The notes: generated by a model not told the origin, from the letters alone. 64,000 nucleotides of DNA from Deltaproteobacteria bacterium (GCA_018433085.1 JAHDRW010000017.1:1-64000); one strand, 5' to 3'. Counted from the stretch's first letter, positions 34,083 to 43,683 are shown. Numbers and translations: made by a program.

Positions 34083-36614
34083 TCACTCCGAATCGATCAA
34101 CCTGCGGACGCTTTCCAGGAGCTCGGGACGGGTGAACGGCTTCATGAGCAGGTTGAACCCTGAATCCAGGATACCCTGATCGACGATGACGTCATAGGTG
34201 TGGCCGGACATGAACAGCACCTTCAGGCCCGGGAGGCTCTCTTTCATGCGTTCGGCAAGCGTGCGGCCGTTCATGCCGGGCATGATGACGTCTGTGACCA
34301 GCAGGTCGATGCCGCCCCCTGTTTTCCTTGCCAGATCGATGGCCTCCCTGCCGTCGGCGGCCGCAATGACGCGGTATCCTTTCGATTCGAGGATCTCTCT
34401 GCTGAGCTGGCGCACGTTCTCGTCGTCCTCGCACAGCAGGATGGTTTCATTCCCCCCGGGGATATCTTTTTCATCGGGCACGGGCGGCTTTCTGACAGCC
34501 TCGACGGATGATGCAGGGAAATAGATCCTGAAGGTCGTGCCCTGATGAGGCCGGCTTGAAACAGCGATATGCCCGCCCGACTGCTTGACGATGCCGTAGA
34601 CGCTGGAAAGGCCCAGGCCGGTGCCCCTGCCGCGCTCTTTGGTGGTGAAAAACGGATCGAAGATGCGCGCCATGGTGGGGGCGTCCATGCCGTGCCCCGT
34701 ATCGCTGACCGTGAGCAGGACGTGGGGCCCGGTGCGGGCCTCCGGATGCTCCGCTATGTGGGCCTCGTCGAGAACGGTATTGGAGAGCTCGATGTCGATC
34801 CTGCCGCCCTCGGGCATGGCATCGCGTGCGTTGACCACGAGGTTCAGGAGGACCTGTTCGATCTGGTTGGCGTGGGCGAGGATCGGATATACCCCGTCGC
34901 CGGGGGAGATGTTCAGGAGAATATTCTCCGTGATCAGCCTTTGCAGCATCTCCTTCATCCCGGAGAGGACCTCGGAGGGATTCAGTGCATCGAGCTTGAC
35001 TGTTTCCCGCCGGCTGAAGATCAGCAGCTGCTGGACAAGGGCCGCGGCCCTCTGTGCGGAGTGCCGGATCTCCATGATCTCCCGGGCGAGCTTTTCATCC
35101 GGGGCACCCCGGCTTTTCTGTGACTCCAGCGCAAGCTCGGTGTACCCGAGGATGGCCGTGAGGATATTATTGAAGTCATGGGCCACGCCACCCGCCATGT
35201 TGCCGATGGCCTCCATCTTCTGGGCCTGGAGGAGCTGGGCCTCGAGACGGTCTTTTTCCTCCTCGGCCCGCTTGCGCTCGGTGATGTCGTTGATCACGCT
35301 CAGGATGCAGGGTTCCCCTTTCAGGGTGATGGGGGCCGCCGAAAACAGGCCCACTACACTCTGTCCAGATCTGTTTCTCAGGTTGACCTCGATATTCTGG
35401 ACCTGCCCTTGACGGCTCATCCTGTCCACGATGCGCCGGCGGTCGTCCGGATCTGCGTAAAAGCCCATATCACGGGAGGAACGGCCGAGAATTTCATTCC
35501 GGGAATACCCGGATATGCGTTCGAACGCCCGGTTGACCTCCAGAAATCTTTCGTCTACCGCTGAGGTGATGGTGACGATGGCCGGAGACTCCCGGAATAG
35601 GGTCTTCAGGTGCTCCTCCGATTCCTTGAGATCCCGGGTCCGCTGATCGACCCGCTGCTTGAGCGACCATGACCATAACAGGATGGCCCCGATCAGGGCT
35701 ATCAGGAAGACCAAGGGCATGGCCAGGAACTTCACCGCCTCTTTCCACCATCTGGTCTGCTCATACACCCCGAACCAGGCATCGTGGATCTGCTTGTACC
35801 TGCCGGTGGCCTTGATGATGTTGAGCCCCTCGTTCAACTGATGGAGCAGTTCCCGATTCCCTTCCGCCACGGCGAAGCAGTACTCCCTCGGAGGGATGCC
35901 GGCGGCAACGCACTCCAGATTGTCGAGCCGGTATTCCGCGGCGATGTACAGGCCCTGCATCTTCGACGAGAGCAGTACTCCGTCGTGACGCCCCGAAGCG
36001 AGCAGCCGCAACGCCTGCGAAGGGTCCCTGACAGGGATGATATGCGGCGTCAGCCCCGTCTTTTTCAGGTAATCGTGCATGATGTCGTCCTGCTGGACGA
36101 TGACCTGCCTGCCCTGGAGGTCTTCGAGAGAGGCGATCGACGAGCCCTGACGCACGAACAGGCCCGGGGTCACCAATGTGTGGGGCACGGAGAAATCGGC
36201 GTGATCGTCTCTTTCCGGTGAGTAGTACATGCCGGCGAGGACGTCCGCCTGTCCCGTTTCCAGACGGGTTCTGACCTGGTTCCACGGACCAAGATCGATC
36301 CGTATGGAAAGATCCATGACCTCGGCCACGGCCCGGATGAGATCGATATTGAAGCCCGTGGGCACGCCGTTGTCCAGATACTCGTAGGGGGGATAATCCA
36401 TATCGCCGCTCACCACGAGAACGGGGGCGCCGGCCGGGGCGGCGGGGGAACCGTCTATCGGAGGGGAATATTTATCCGGACTGACCGGCGAGGCACTGCC
36501 TGAAGACCAGAGGAGAAAAACAGCCGCGACAAGCACCGCGATTCCCGGCCCGGACGGAATCATTCTCAGGCGAGCGAGCAAACGGTTGAACACGCACATT
36601 ACCAACACTCTCAT
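34083..36614 (-). CDS. Hybrid sensor histidine kinase with periplasmic solute-binding (SBP_bac_3) sensor
   Basis: About 843 residues with five modules. (1) Signal/anchor helix and a periplasmic amino-acid-type binding domain (DMDYPPYEYLDNGVPTGF; GPWNQVRTRLETGQADVLAG; FSVPHTLVTPGLFVR). (2) One membrane helix (LAMPLVFLIALIGAILLWSW). (3) A PAS domain (ITSAVDERFLEVNRAF). (4) HisKA with the H-box VAHDFNNILTAILGYTEL and an HATPase with DTGHGM and GRGTGLGLSSVYGI. (5) A C-terminal receiver with phospho-acceptor in LLVTDVIMPGMNG. It senses a small extracellular ligand and passes phosphate to its own receiver. No separate output regulator is adjacent. Start uncertain (36614 or 36599). Confidence 0.9.
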   Translation of the reverse strand: MRVLVMCVFNRLLARLRMIPSGPGIAVLVAAVFLLWSSGSASPVSPDKYSPPIDGSPAAPAGAPVLVVSGDMDYPPYEYLDNGVPTGFNIDLIRAVAEVMDLSIRIDLGPWNQVRTRLETGQADVLAGMYYSPERDDHADFSVPHTLVTPGLFVRQGSSIASLEDLQGRQVIVQQDDIMHDYLKKTGLTPHIIPVRDPSQALRLLASGRHDGVLLSSKMQGLYIAAEYRLDNLECVAAGIPPREYCFAVAEGNRELLHQLNEGLNIIKATGRYKQIHDAWFGVYEQTRWWKEAVKFLAMPLVFLIALIGAILLWSWSLKQRVDQRTRDLKESEEHLKTLFRESPAIVTITSAVDERFLEVNRAFERISGYSRNEILGRSSRDMGFYADPDDRRRIVDRMSRQGQVQNIEVNLRNRSGQSVVGLFSAAPITLKGEPCILSVINDITERKRAEEEKDRLEAQLLQAQKMEAIGNMAGGVAHDFNNILTAILGYTELALESQKSRGAPDEKLAREIMEIRHSAQRAAALVQQLLIFSRRETVKLDALNPSEVLSGMKEMLQRLITENILLNISPGDGVYPILAHANQIEQVLLNLVVNARDAMPEGGRIDIELSNTVLDEAHIAEHPEARTGPHVLLTVSDTGHGMDAPTMARIFDPFFTTKERGRGTGLGLSSVYGIVKQSGGHIAVSSRPHQGTTFRIYFPASSVEAVRKPPVPDEKDIPGGNETILLCEDDENVRQLSREILESKGYRVIAAADGREAIDLARKTGGGIDLLVTDVIMPGMNGRTLAERMKESLPGLKVLFMSGHTYDVIVDQGILDSGFNLLMKPFTRPELLESVRRLIDSE

Positions 36615-36839
36615 CCCAGCACTGTTTTCCCTGATGACGGCGATGAGAGAAACTATACTATACCGCTTGCAACCACACAATACGTAGAATGCCCGAGGGA
36701 CGCATCCATGGATATCCGCCCTGGGCTCCCCGGGCAAGACGGCGTCTCCGGCGGGGTTTCAGGCGGTGCAGAATCCTCCGGAGAGGTGTCCGTCTCACGG
36801 GCGGTGACTCGCAGGTGGTTGAGAAAGAGCCTCCCGGGG

Positions 36840-38033
36840 TTATTTCCCGAGCCAGTAGCTTCTCTGCTCTTTTGAGAACACCGATCCGGTGGGCTCTTCG
36901 GCGCCCTTGAAGCCTTCTTTCTGGTGCTCGCGCTCCGATCTGCTGAGCCTTTTGCCCATCTCCGCATATATGGCTTCCTCGGGGATGGTCCGGGGGAAAA
37001 AGCTCTTGACGATGCCGAGCGACTCGTTTGTCTTGGCCACGGAGACCCTCCAGTCCTTTTCGAGCCCGGTGAGCGACCTGACCGCGTCCACGCTTTCGGG
37101 CACCACGATGGCCTCGTTGTGGACCTGGAAGGTCATGTAGACCTCCCGGTTATCCGTGGAGAGCGCATCCTCCCAGATCGCCACCTCCCACATGTCGTTG
37201 CGCGGCCTCTTCATGTCCCTCATGAGCTCGATGACCGAGTTCAGGGCCACAAGACCGTTTCCCGCGCTGACGAACACGACCCGCGGTTCTTCCCACAGCG
37301 CGTGGATGAGCTCGTCCATGCCGACCTTCCGGGTGGTCTCGACCATGGCATAGTGGAGATGGCTCAGATTGAACGGTCCTGCACCCGCCATGGTGGTGAT
37401 GTCGAGGTCCGGGATCACGGTCTTTGCATCCGGACCCTGGTGACTCGGGACCTTGGTTTCCGGGATCGCGGTATTGATCATGCCCGTGTCGTGCGACTCC
37501 CAGGGGTCGGTGCTCCTGCGCAGGAGCACCGCTCGCACACGATCGACCCACCCCTTCCTCAGAAGGGCGTGAGAGATCCTGCACAGGGCGGTGGTGTTGC
37601 AGGACACCACCCGGGTGAAGTCCCTGTTGAAGGCCCCCTCGTAGTTTACCTGCGCCACGAAGGAATATCCGGTGAGGGAGTGCTTTTCTCCTCCCTGGAA
37701 AATGCCTTTGACCCCGGCCTCTTTGTACTTGTCCCGGTTCCGTGCCCCGATGCCTTTGGGCGTGCAGTCAACCACGATCTCCGCATGTTTGAGCAGGTCG
37801 TTCATATCGCCTTCCACCGGGATGTGCGCCTCTTCCATTTCCGCGCGTTTTTCCGGGACAGAGGCATACACCGGATACCCCCTCTCGACCGCGATCCGGA
37901 TGCGGTAGTCGGTCGACACATCGGCCACCCCCACCAGCTCCATGTCGTCCTGCAGGGCTATGGCGTCCGCCACCCGTTTGCCGATCACCCCGTAACCGTT
38001 TACTGCCACCCGTGCTTTCCTGCCTGTGACCAT
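36840..38033 (-). CDS. gap: Type II (archaeal-type) glyceraldehyde-3-phosphate dehydrogenase
   Basis: The 397-residue enzyme shows the dinucleotide motif VNGYGVIGKRVADAI at the N-terminus, catalytic Cys145 in VSCNTTALCR, and GTP-like family segments STDPWESHDTGMINTAIP and DITTMAGAGPFNL. These belong to the archaeal phosphorylating GAPDH class (GAPDH-II), not the common bacterial class I. It converts glyceraldehyde-3-phosphate to 1,3-bisphosphoglycerate, often with NADP. The C-terminus (about 50 residues after IYAEMGKRL) is longer than in archaeal enzymes. It stands alone between a hybrid kinase and an unknown gene. A bacterial home for this class suggests old or recent transfer. Confidence 0.9.
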   Translation of the reverse strand: MVTGRKARVAVNGYGVIGKRVADAIALQDDMELVGVADVSTDYRIRIAVERGYPVYASVPEKRAEMEEAHIPVEGDMNDLLKHAEIVVDCTPKGIGARNRDKYKEAGVKGIFQGGEKHSLTGYSFVAQVNYEGAFNRDFTRVVSCNTTALCRISHALLRKGWVDRVRAVLLRRSTDPWESHDTGMINTAIPETKVPSHQGPDAKTVIPDLDITTMAGAGPFNLSHLHYAMVETTRKVGMDELIHALWEEPRVVFVSAGNGLVALNSVIELMRDMKRPRNDMWEVAIWEDALSTDNREVYMTFQVHNEAIVVPESVDAVRSLTGLEKDWRVSVAKTNESLGIVKSFFPRTIPEEAIYAEMGKRLSRSEREHQKEGFKGAEEPTGSVFSKEQRSYWLGK

Positions 38034-38397
38034 ATGGCTCTCCTCTTTTGCGTATGGTTCGCGTCCCTGTTTTATCCTGTCTGCACCCTCGCCGGTCTCA
38101 CGATGTGCCGGTGGGCGAGATCGTGTTCAAAAAAAATCCGTGATCGGATGGGCGAAAAGAGGGCTCGAACCCGGTTAAAATCTCCTGTTTTTCTATTCGT
38201 ACAAATCTCCACCGGCCGCCTTGTTCGAATAAGCGGAGATTTGGTGTGACCGTCCTGTGTTACTATATGTTCTAATATGCCCCCTGAGTTCAGAATCAAC
38301 GGTTCCCAGGGGCCCTGGAGACCACGGGCGGCAAGGCCTTTAAGAGATGCCGGGTGAGGAAGGTGATCATCGGCTCCCTTCGGCCCTTGGATGAACA
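38034..38397. other. Divergent intergenic region, no gene recognised
   Basis: These 364 bp separate the GAPDH gene from an unknown gene pointing away. It is more AT-rich around 38140-38290 and should hold promoters for both, but I see no convincing hexamer pair and no open frame with coding character. Confidence 0.35.
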
Positions 38398-38946
38398 GTG
38401 AAAGAGAAGAATATCTACAAAAACCCGGAGCTGGGGTTCTCGATCGAAAAGCCTCAGGACTGGGCGTTTATGCCCTCGTCCTGGGTGCTGAATCTCAAGG
38501 ACAAGGCCGAGCCGTTTTATAAGGAGCTCGACGAGAGGATTCGGTATGCCCGGCTCCCCTTTGTGTATTTCCACTATGACCACGGGATCTCCGATATCGT
38601 CATTCCCACTGTGCAGGTTATGTACCGCACGACCCACGGCACGAGTGCCCTGGACCGTTCGACCATTCTCGGGATGCAGCTCGTTCAGCTCCAGATCGTA
38701 CTCGACGATTACTGCCTGGTGGAGGCCACCTCGGACGGCGTCATATCGGAGAGGCCGGCTAACATCATCAAATCGACGCACACCGTGAATAACCAGGATG
38801 GGCAGGCCATGGACTGCCTGTCCCGCTGCTATGTGATCTTCACCGAGGGGGCCATGTTCGTGGTGGTGATGTCCGGGCCGGTCGAGGGCGCTTACCGCTG
38901 CGACCGGGAGTTCGGCGAAATATTGAGATCCATCCGGATCGACTGA
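38398..38946 (+). CDS. Unknown protein, PsbP/DUF1795-like fold possible
   Basis: The 182-residue protein starts at a GTG (38398). The opening ELGFSIEKPQDWAFMPSSW is the strand-turn pattern seen in PsbP/DUF1795-type domains (a phrase of the type 'gfsi..P..W'), and the end MFVVVMSGPVEGAYRCDREF, then ILRSI, fits the same fold. There is no signal peptide, so it is probably cytoplasmic or anchored via a partner. The start has only a weak ribosome site; no alternative in-frame ATG is better placed. Function unknown. Confidence 0.6.
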   Translation: MKEKNIYKNPELGFSIEKPQDWAFMPSSWVLNLKDKAEPFYKELDERIRYARLPFVYFHYDHGISDIVIPTVQVMYRTTHGTSALDRSTILGMQLVQLQIVLDDYCLVEATSDGVISERPANIIKSTHTVNNQDGQAMDCLSRCYVIFTEGAMFVVVMSGPVEGAYRCDREFGEILRSIRID

Positions 38947-39128
38947 TCATTGGAGGGTGATGTCCCGCGAGGCCTGTTTCCGAGGTATGCCGTACCCGCC
39001 CACTTCCCGAACGAGAGCCCGCCCGGCGCGGAATCCAGCGGGAGCCGGGTTTTCCCGTGTTCCCGCCCTTGATTCTTCCGGGAAAGGTGAGACAATATGA
39101 GTTACAGGGGCAAAGAGAGGGTTTATCG

Positions 39129-39758
39129 ATGAAGCCGGGATGGATAGTCGCCGTATCTCTGTTTCTCCTGGTCGCTCCCCTGAAGCTCTGCCGCGCCGTC
39201 GAGCTGGAGGTCACGCCTCTGGTGGGCTATACCTTCGGGGGCTCGTTCGAGGAGAGCTATTCGGGCACCGACCTGGACCTGGACGAGGGCGTCAGCCTGG
39301 CGGCGGCGCTCGATTTCCCGCTGGGCCAGGGAAGGCAGGTGGAGCTCTACTACAGCCGCCAGCCCACCGAGCTTCAGGCCGACGGAGCCCTTCTCTCCGA
39401 AGATGTGCTGTTCGACCTCGATGTGCACTACATCCATATCGGCGGCACCTACACCTGGCGCGATGAAGGGCGGATGCGCCCCTTTATCGTCGGGACACTG
39501 GGCGTCACCCATCTCGATCCCGAGCCTTCGGGCCTCGACTCGCGGACCCGGTTTTCCCTCGGGCTCGGCGGCGGGGCACGGGCGTTCGTCACCGAGCGTT
39601 TCGGTTTGCGGCTCGAAGGGAGAGGGTTCGTCACCCTGCTCGACGACGACGGCGGCGGAACGGTCATGTTCAGCGATCCGGGCGGTCTCTCGGTCGAGGT
39701 GTCCTCGGACTTTTTTGCCCAGTTCGTGTTCAATGTAGGGGTATTCTTCCGGTTCTGA
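39129..39758 (+). CDS. Outer-membrane beta-barrel protein
   Basis: The 209-residue protein starts at ATG 39129. It has a signal peptide (WIVAVSLFLLVAPLKLCRA), then alternating amphipathic strands typical of an eight-stranded barrel (VELYYSRQPTEL; LDVHYIHIGGTYTWRD; FSLGLGGGARAFVTERFGL). It ends in Phe (GVFFRF), the usual outer-membrane insertion signal. It resembles small OmpA/OmpW-type barrels without a peptidoglycan-binding tail. It lies 143 nt upstream of the DUF4139 gene. Confidence 0.8.
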   Translation: MKPGWIVAVSLFLLVAPLKLCRAVELEVTPLVGYTFGGSFEESYSGTDLDLDEGVSLAAALDFPLGQGRQVELYYSRQPTELQADGALLSEDVLFDLDVHYIHIGGTYTWRDEGRMRPFIVGTLGVTHLDPEPSGLDSRTRFSLGLGGGARAFVTERFGLRLEGRGFVTLLDDDGGGTVMFSDPGGLSVEVSSDFFAQFVFNVGVFFRF

Positions 39759-39901
39759 TCGTTCCGGCCTCTTGTAAAAGATCTGCGCATCCTGCTCCCG
39801 CTATAAAAAAGGTCTGGTTTTCCTTTCGACGTGTGCCGGATTTGAGGTACAATCCCCCCCAAACCTGCATGGTACATGCATGGACAGGGAGGAGCTTGAG
39901 C

Positions 39902-41383
39902 ATGAAGAGGACGCTTCTGGTGTTTCTGGTCGTGGTTTTCCCGTTGGTTGCCGCCCGTGCCGAGGACATCCGGCGGGTGGTGCTCTACCGGGACATGGCG
40001 TTTCTCACCCTGGAGCGCACTGCAATGGACGGCCGTTTCGTGGTCGAGTGCCCGCCCGAGCTGATTACTGATTCCGTCACCGTGTCTCCGGTGCGGGGAG
40101 GGATTGTCAGGTCGATGAGCGTCGAGCCTAGACGGCTCACCTCGGGCAAGACGGAGCAGCTCAAGATGGCGCTGGCCGAGAAACGGGCGGTCCTGGAAGA
40201 AAAGCGGATGCTCCGGAAGACCGTTGAGAGGCAGATCGAGCTGATCTTCGAAGCAGCCGGGGTCAAGGACAGCCAGGCCCCGTTTTCCCGGACCCATCTC
40301 GCGGATGCGCTGAACTTCATCGACGAAAGAGTGGAGGCCCTCAACAGGAGGCACATCGGGCTGGGCCGCGAGATCGAGGAGCTTTCCACCGAGGTCAAGG
40401 ATCTGGAAGACCAGCTCGGTGCGGTCTCCCGCAGGCCGGGATACCTGATCGCCGTGGAAACGGACCGCGACGGTGAATTCCGGGTGTCGTACGCCGTGAG
40501 AGGCGGTTCCTGGAGCCCGGAGTATGCCGTGCACGCGGACCCTGCCCGGGGGATGATGAGAATGGATGCATCCGCGGTCATCCGGCAGGCCACCGGTACC
40601 GACTGGGAGGCCGAAGAGCTCCTGGTGGCCACGGGAAGGCCCGGGCTCGGCATCCAGGCCCCAGAGCCCGTTCCCTGGTATGTGGGCATGCCGCGATACC
40701 GGGGCGATTCACTGCAGAAAACGGCGGCCCCGATGTCCGCAGCGCCTGAACAGGCGGCGGCGGATCAGGGGTTCGAGGCCGAGGTCAAGGCCACGTCGGC
40801 GAGCTATGTGATCGGGGCCGCACGGTCGGTGATGCTGCCGGGTGACGGTACGCCCAGTACGGTCGTCCTCCAGAAAAAACAGGTGCAGACCACGATCAAG
40901 AGGCTTACCTGTCCCCGGATCGACAGCGGGGTTTTCCTGAGGGCCGAGGCGGTCTGGGACAGCGATGCCCCTGTTCTTCCCGGATCATACAGCGCCTTTG
41001 TTGACGGCGAGTTCATGGGCAGGGGAGTCCTCGGCCGGACCCGGCCCGGAGAAAAGATCACGGTGGACCTGGGCAGGGACGAGGGGATCGCGGTGGAGCG
41101 GAAGGAGAAGGTCTTTCACGAGAAGACACTCACCGGCAAGGACAAGACCACCTACTCGTATACCGTCACGGTCAGGAACACCCGTGCTCACCCGGTGCGG
41201 GTCGCCCTGAAGGACCAGATACCCGTCTCCAGGGACGAAGCGGTCCGGTCCGAGCTCGTCGAGGCCGTACCGGGCGCGGTTCCCGACAAGGACGGCTTCC
41301 TTCTCTGGGAGATCGAATGTCCCCCGGGGGCGGAAGAGACCGTGAGCTTCTCGTTCTGCGTCACCGGCATGGCGCCCTGGTGA
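39902..41383 (+). CDS. DUF4139 / mucoidy-inhibitor-A-like exported protein
   Basis: The 493-residue protein starts at ATG 39902 after GGAGGAG. It has a signal peptide (RTLLVFLVVVFPLVAARA), an N-terminal strand domain (VVLYRDMAFLTLERTA), a central coiled coil (about 85-190: EKRAVLEEKRMLRKTVERQI), and a C-terminal DUF4139 domain (KLTCPRIDSGVFLRAEAVW-like; GSYSAFVDGEFMGRGVLG; VTVRNTRAHPVRVALKDQIP). This is the MuiA layout. MuiA of Rhodobacter suppressed mucoid growth; the molecular role is unknown. It may be co-expressed with the upstream barrel protein and face the periplasm. Confidence 0.82.
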   Translation: MKRTLLVFLVVVFPLVAARAEDIRRVVLYRDMAFLTLERTAMDGRFVVECPPELITDSVTVSPVRGGIVRSMSVEPRRLTSGKTEQLKMALAEKRAVLEEKRMLRKTVERQIELIFEAAGVKDSQAPFSRTHLADALNFIDERVEALNRRHIGLGREIEELSTEVKDLEDQLGAVSRRPGYLIAVETDRDGEFRVSYAVRGGSWSPEYAVHADPARGMMRMDASAVIRQATGTDWEAEELLVATGRPGLGIQAPEPVPWYVGMPRYRGDSLQKTAAPMSAAPEQAAADQGFEAEVKATSASYVIGAARSVMLPGDGTPSTVVLQKKQVQTTIKRLTCPRIDSGVFLRAEAVWDSDAPVLPGSYSAFVDGEFMGRGVLGRTRPGEKITVDLGRDEGIAVERKEKVFHEKTLTGKDKTTYSYTVTVRNTRAHPVRVALKDQIPVSRDEAVRSELVEAVPGAVPDKDGFLLWEIECPPGAEETVSFSFCVTGMAPW

Positions 41384-41860
41384 TGCAAGGCGGGGCATGA
41401 ACCGGGCATGGGCACGCACCGCGGCTGCCCGTGCCGTGGTGGAGCGATGCTTTACGGACGAGGACATATGGCGCGCCCATGACAGCATGCCCCCTGCCTG
41501 GTCCGGAGAGATCGCCGGATAACCAGGAGACATCTGGCCCGGTTCTCGTCGACCCCCCCATGTCAGACCCCCTGCACCCACGGTATCCCCGCCGGGGAAG
41601 GACTCTGACCCGGCCCCGGTCATCGGCCCCGGTACCGTGCCGATTCTTGCGGCATATGTTATACTTGCACGGGAGGACCCTTGACAAGGGCCAGTGATTT
41701 ATTATAGTCAATATCATATATAGCAATAAGGCAATAGAATATCCCATTGTTATGGCCTCACCTTGTTTCCAGAGGGAAGAAAACACGATCGGCGGTCTGT
41801 CGAGTAATATTTTGAAGTGTGTTTTTATCAATAAAAAAATGTACAAAGGGGAGGTAAGGT
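41384..41860. other. Intergenic region before the SGNH lipoprotein gene
   Basis: These 477 bp are GC-rich in the left two thirds and strikingly AT-rich from about 41700 to 41850. No gene is evident. The sigma-70 promoter at 41681-41708 lies here, leaving a 5' untranslated leader of about 145 nt. Confidence 0.45.
41681..41708 (+). promoter_or_regulatory. Sigma-70-type promoter for the SGNH lipoprotein gene
   Basis: A perfect TTGACA (41681-41686), a 16-bp spacer and TATAGT (41703-41708; five of six bases of TATAAT). It sits at the border of the AT-rich block upstream of the SGNH gene. Confidence 0.5.
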
Positions 41861-42586
41861 ATGAGGATTTTCAAATCAGGGTCAATGGTAAAGGGGGTCG
41901 CCTTTTTTGTTCTCATCCTGGCGGCTACCGGGTGCTCGCTGCTGAGCGTCAGCGAGATACGCAACGCCACCCGCAACGACGTGGTGAATCTGGGCGATTC
42001 CATATTCGCACTGTCGGGAAAGATTCACGACAACCTGCAGAGCTGGGCGGGTGAGACCTTCCGCCGGTATGCCCTGTCGGGCTCCATGGTGAGCCATATC
42101 GGCGATCAGTACGACAAGGCAAGGGGTGACAACCCGAACATCCAGACCATCTTCATGGACGGGGGCGGCAACGACATCCTGATTCCGGCCACGCTCTTCG
42201 ATCCGTACAACTGCAAGGTCGACTGGTGGGAATCAGGGCTTTCGTCGTCCTGCAAATCACTCATAGACGACATCTACGTTGACACCGTGAACCTGCTGAA
42301 CCGGATGGGCAGAGACGGGGTGGATAACATCATCTATCTCGGTTACTATCGTCTGAAGAACGGTCTCATCGGCACCACGAGGCTGAACCAGGCGGTGGAC
42401 TACGGGGATGCGCGGCTCTCCCTGGCGGTCCGGAATGCGACCGCGGCATCCAATTACCGGGTGTTCGTCGATCCGCGGGCATACATCACCAGCTCGGATA
42501 TCATCTATGACGGCGTCCATCCCGGCAATTCCGGCTCGCAGAAGCTTGCGACCCTGATCTGGGCCAAGCTCCAGCCTCTTCTGTAG
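41861..42586 (+). CDS. SGNH/GDSL-type hydrolase lipoprotein
   Basis: The 241-residue lipoprotein has a signal peptide with lipobox LAATGC (Cys25). The four SGNH blocks are visible: VVNLGDSIFAL (nucleophile Ser47), an oxyanion Gly in LSGSMVSHIGD, GGGNDIL (Asn), and DGVHPGNSG near the C-terminus carrying the Asp-x-x-His dyad. Such enzymes hydrolyse esters (lipase, esterase, acetyl-glycan esterase). Start at ATG 41861 after GGGGAGG. A terminator-like hairpin follows, and 89 nt downstream comes a lipase-chaperone-like gene. Confidence 0.87.
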   Translation: MRIFKSGSMVKGVAFFVLILAATGCSLLSVSEIRNATRNDVVNLGDSIFALSGKIHDNLQSWAGETFRRYALSGSMVSHIGDQYDKARGDNPNIQTIFMDGGGNDILIPATLFDPYNCKVDWWESGLSSSCKSLIDDIYVDTVNLLNRMGRDGVDNIIYLGYYRLKNGLIGTTRLNQAVDYGDARLSLAVRNATAASNYRVFVDPRAYITSSDIIYDGVHPGNSGSQKLATLIWAKLQPLL

Positions 42587-42602
42587 AAAAGCACCCTTCA
42601 AG

Positions 42603-42634
42603 GGGCAGGGGGGCCCCGGTCACCCTGCCCTTTT
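42603..42634 (+). terminator. Rho-independent terminator after the SGNH gene
   Basis: GGGCAGGG (42603-42610) pairs with CCCTGCCC (42623-42630) and is followed by TTTT. It would partly uncouple the downstream chaperone-like gene. Confidence 0.6.
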
Positions 42635-42675
42635 CACGACGGGTGGTTTTCATCCTGAAGAATAGAAAGACAGCC

Positions 42676-43683
42676 ATGGACAGAAGAAAGAGAAGAAGAG
42701 CGGTCGCCATCGGCATGGCGATATCCGTGATCGTGCTCGGCCTGTGCCTCTTTTCCGTTGTTCGCGAGGCCGGCGGGGGACCTGATGAGAACGTCTTCCG
42801 GGGGGAGCATCCCAATGCAGGGGGCGACCCGTTCAGCGATCGTGTCGTCGACGAGCTGAGAAAGTACTATGGAAAGTCCATCTCGGAAAAGAATACCCAG
42901 GCGAGCATCATCGGGGTGAGAGACCTGGTTGTGGATACGCATCCGGCGAACGGGAGAGAGCTGTTCTCCACGATCATTCAGCGGGCGTTCCCGGATTACA
43001 CCGGAGATATCATGGAGACGCTTGACAAGCTGGACCGGTACAACCGCTGGCTGGAAGACAACAGGGAAAGGATTGCGCGCATGACGGCGACCGAGAGGGC
43101 CGCATTCCTGTGGGAAAAGAGAAAAGAGCTCTTCGGCGACGATGCCGAGAAGATATGGTCGGGAGAGATGCTGGCAACGGAAGCGAGAAATGCGGAGGTG
43201 CAGGATGCCATCGTCATGCTGAACGAATCCGGCGATTTGAGCATCGAAGAGAAGGCTGATGAGTATCGGCATATCCTCCATGAGACCTACGAAGGTTCTC
43301 CGGAAGAGTATATCCTCGACCAGACTCAACTCCTGTCCAGGATCTTCTTCAGCATGGATTCCGTTCAGGACGAGCTGAAGCGGATGAGCCCGGAAGAGCG
43401 GCAGGCGGAAATCGACCGGGTCCGCAGTGAGATGGGACTCAACGAGGAGCAGGTCGAGTCGATGGCCAGGCGCGATGCAGACAATGAGAGGCGCTGGGAG
43501 ATCGGCCTGACGTACATGGAGGAGCGCGAGCGAATCGTCGGTGAATCCGATGGCCAGGAGCGGGAAGAACGGCTGAGGCTACTGAGAGAGGAGTATTTCG
43601 ACGATGAGGCCGGGACCATCGAGCTCGAGGAAAAGGACGGGTTTTTCCGGTTCAAGAGACCGCGCATCTATGGTCGGAATTAA
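42676..43683 (+). CDS. Lipase-chaperone-like (Lif/LifO) membrane-anchored helical protein
   Basis: The 335-residue protein starts at ATG 42676; a GTG at 42643 is an alternative. An N-terminal anchor (AVAIGMAISVIVLGLCLFSVV) is followed by a linker and a long all-alpha periplasmic region rich in charged residues, with segments like ERAAFLWEKRKELFGDDAEKI resembling the extended helices of the lipase-specific foldases (Lif), which clasp and fold secreted lipases. The classic Lif motif RxxFDY is not evident, so the match is weak. Its position behind the SGNH hydrolase gene supports a dedicated enzyme-foldase pair. It could be another helical scaffold. Confidence 0.5.
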   Translation: MDRRKRRRAVAIGMAISVIVLGLCLFSVVREAGGGPDENVFRGEHPNAGGDPFSDRVVDELRKYYGKSISEKNTQASIIGVRDLVVDTHPANGRELFSTIIQRAFPDYTGDIMETLDKLDRYNRWLEDNRERIARMTATERAAFLWEKRKELFGDDAEKIWSGEMLATEARNAEVQDAIVMLNESGDLSIEEKADEYRHILHETYEGSPEEYILDQTQLLSRIFFSMDSVQDELKRMSPEERQAEIDRVRSEMGLNEEQVESMARRDADNERRWEIGLTYMEERERIVGESDGQEREERLRLLREEYFDDEAGTIELEEKDGFFRFKRPRIYGRN

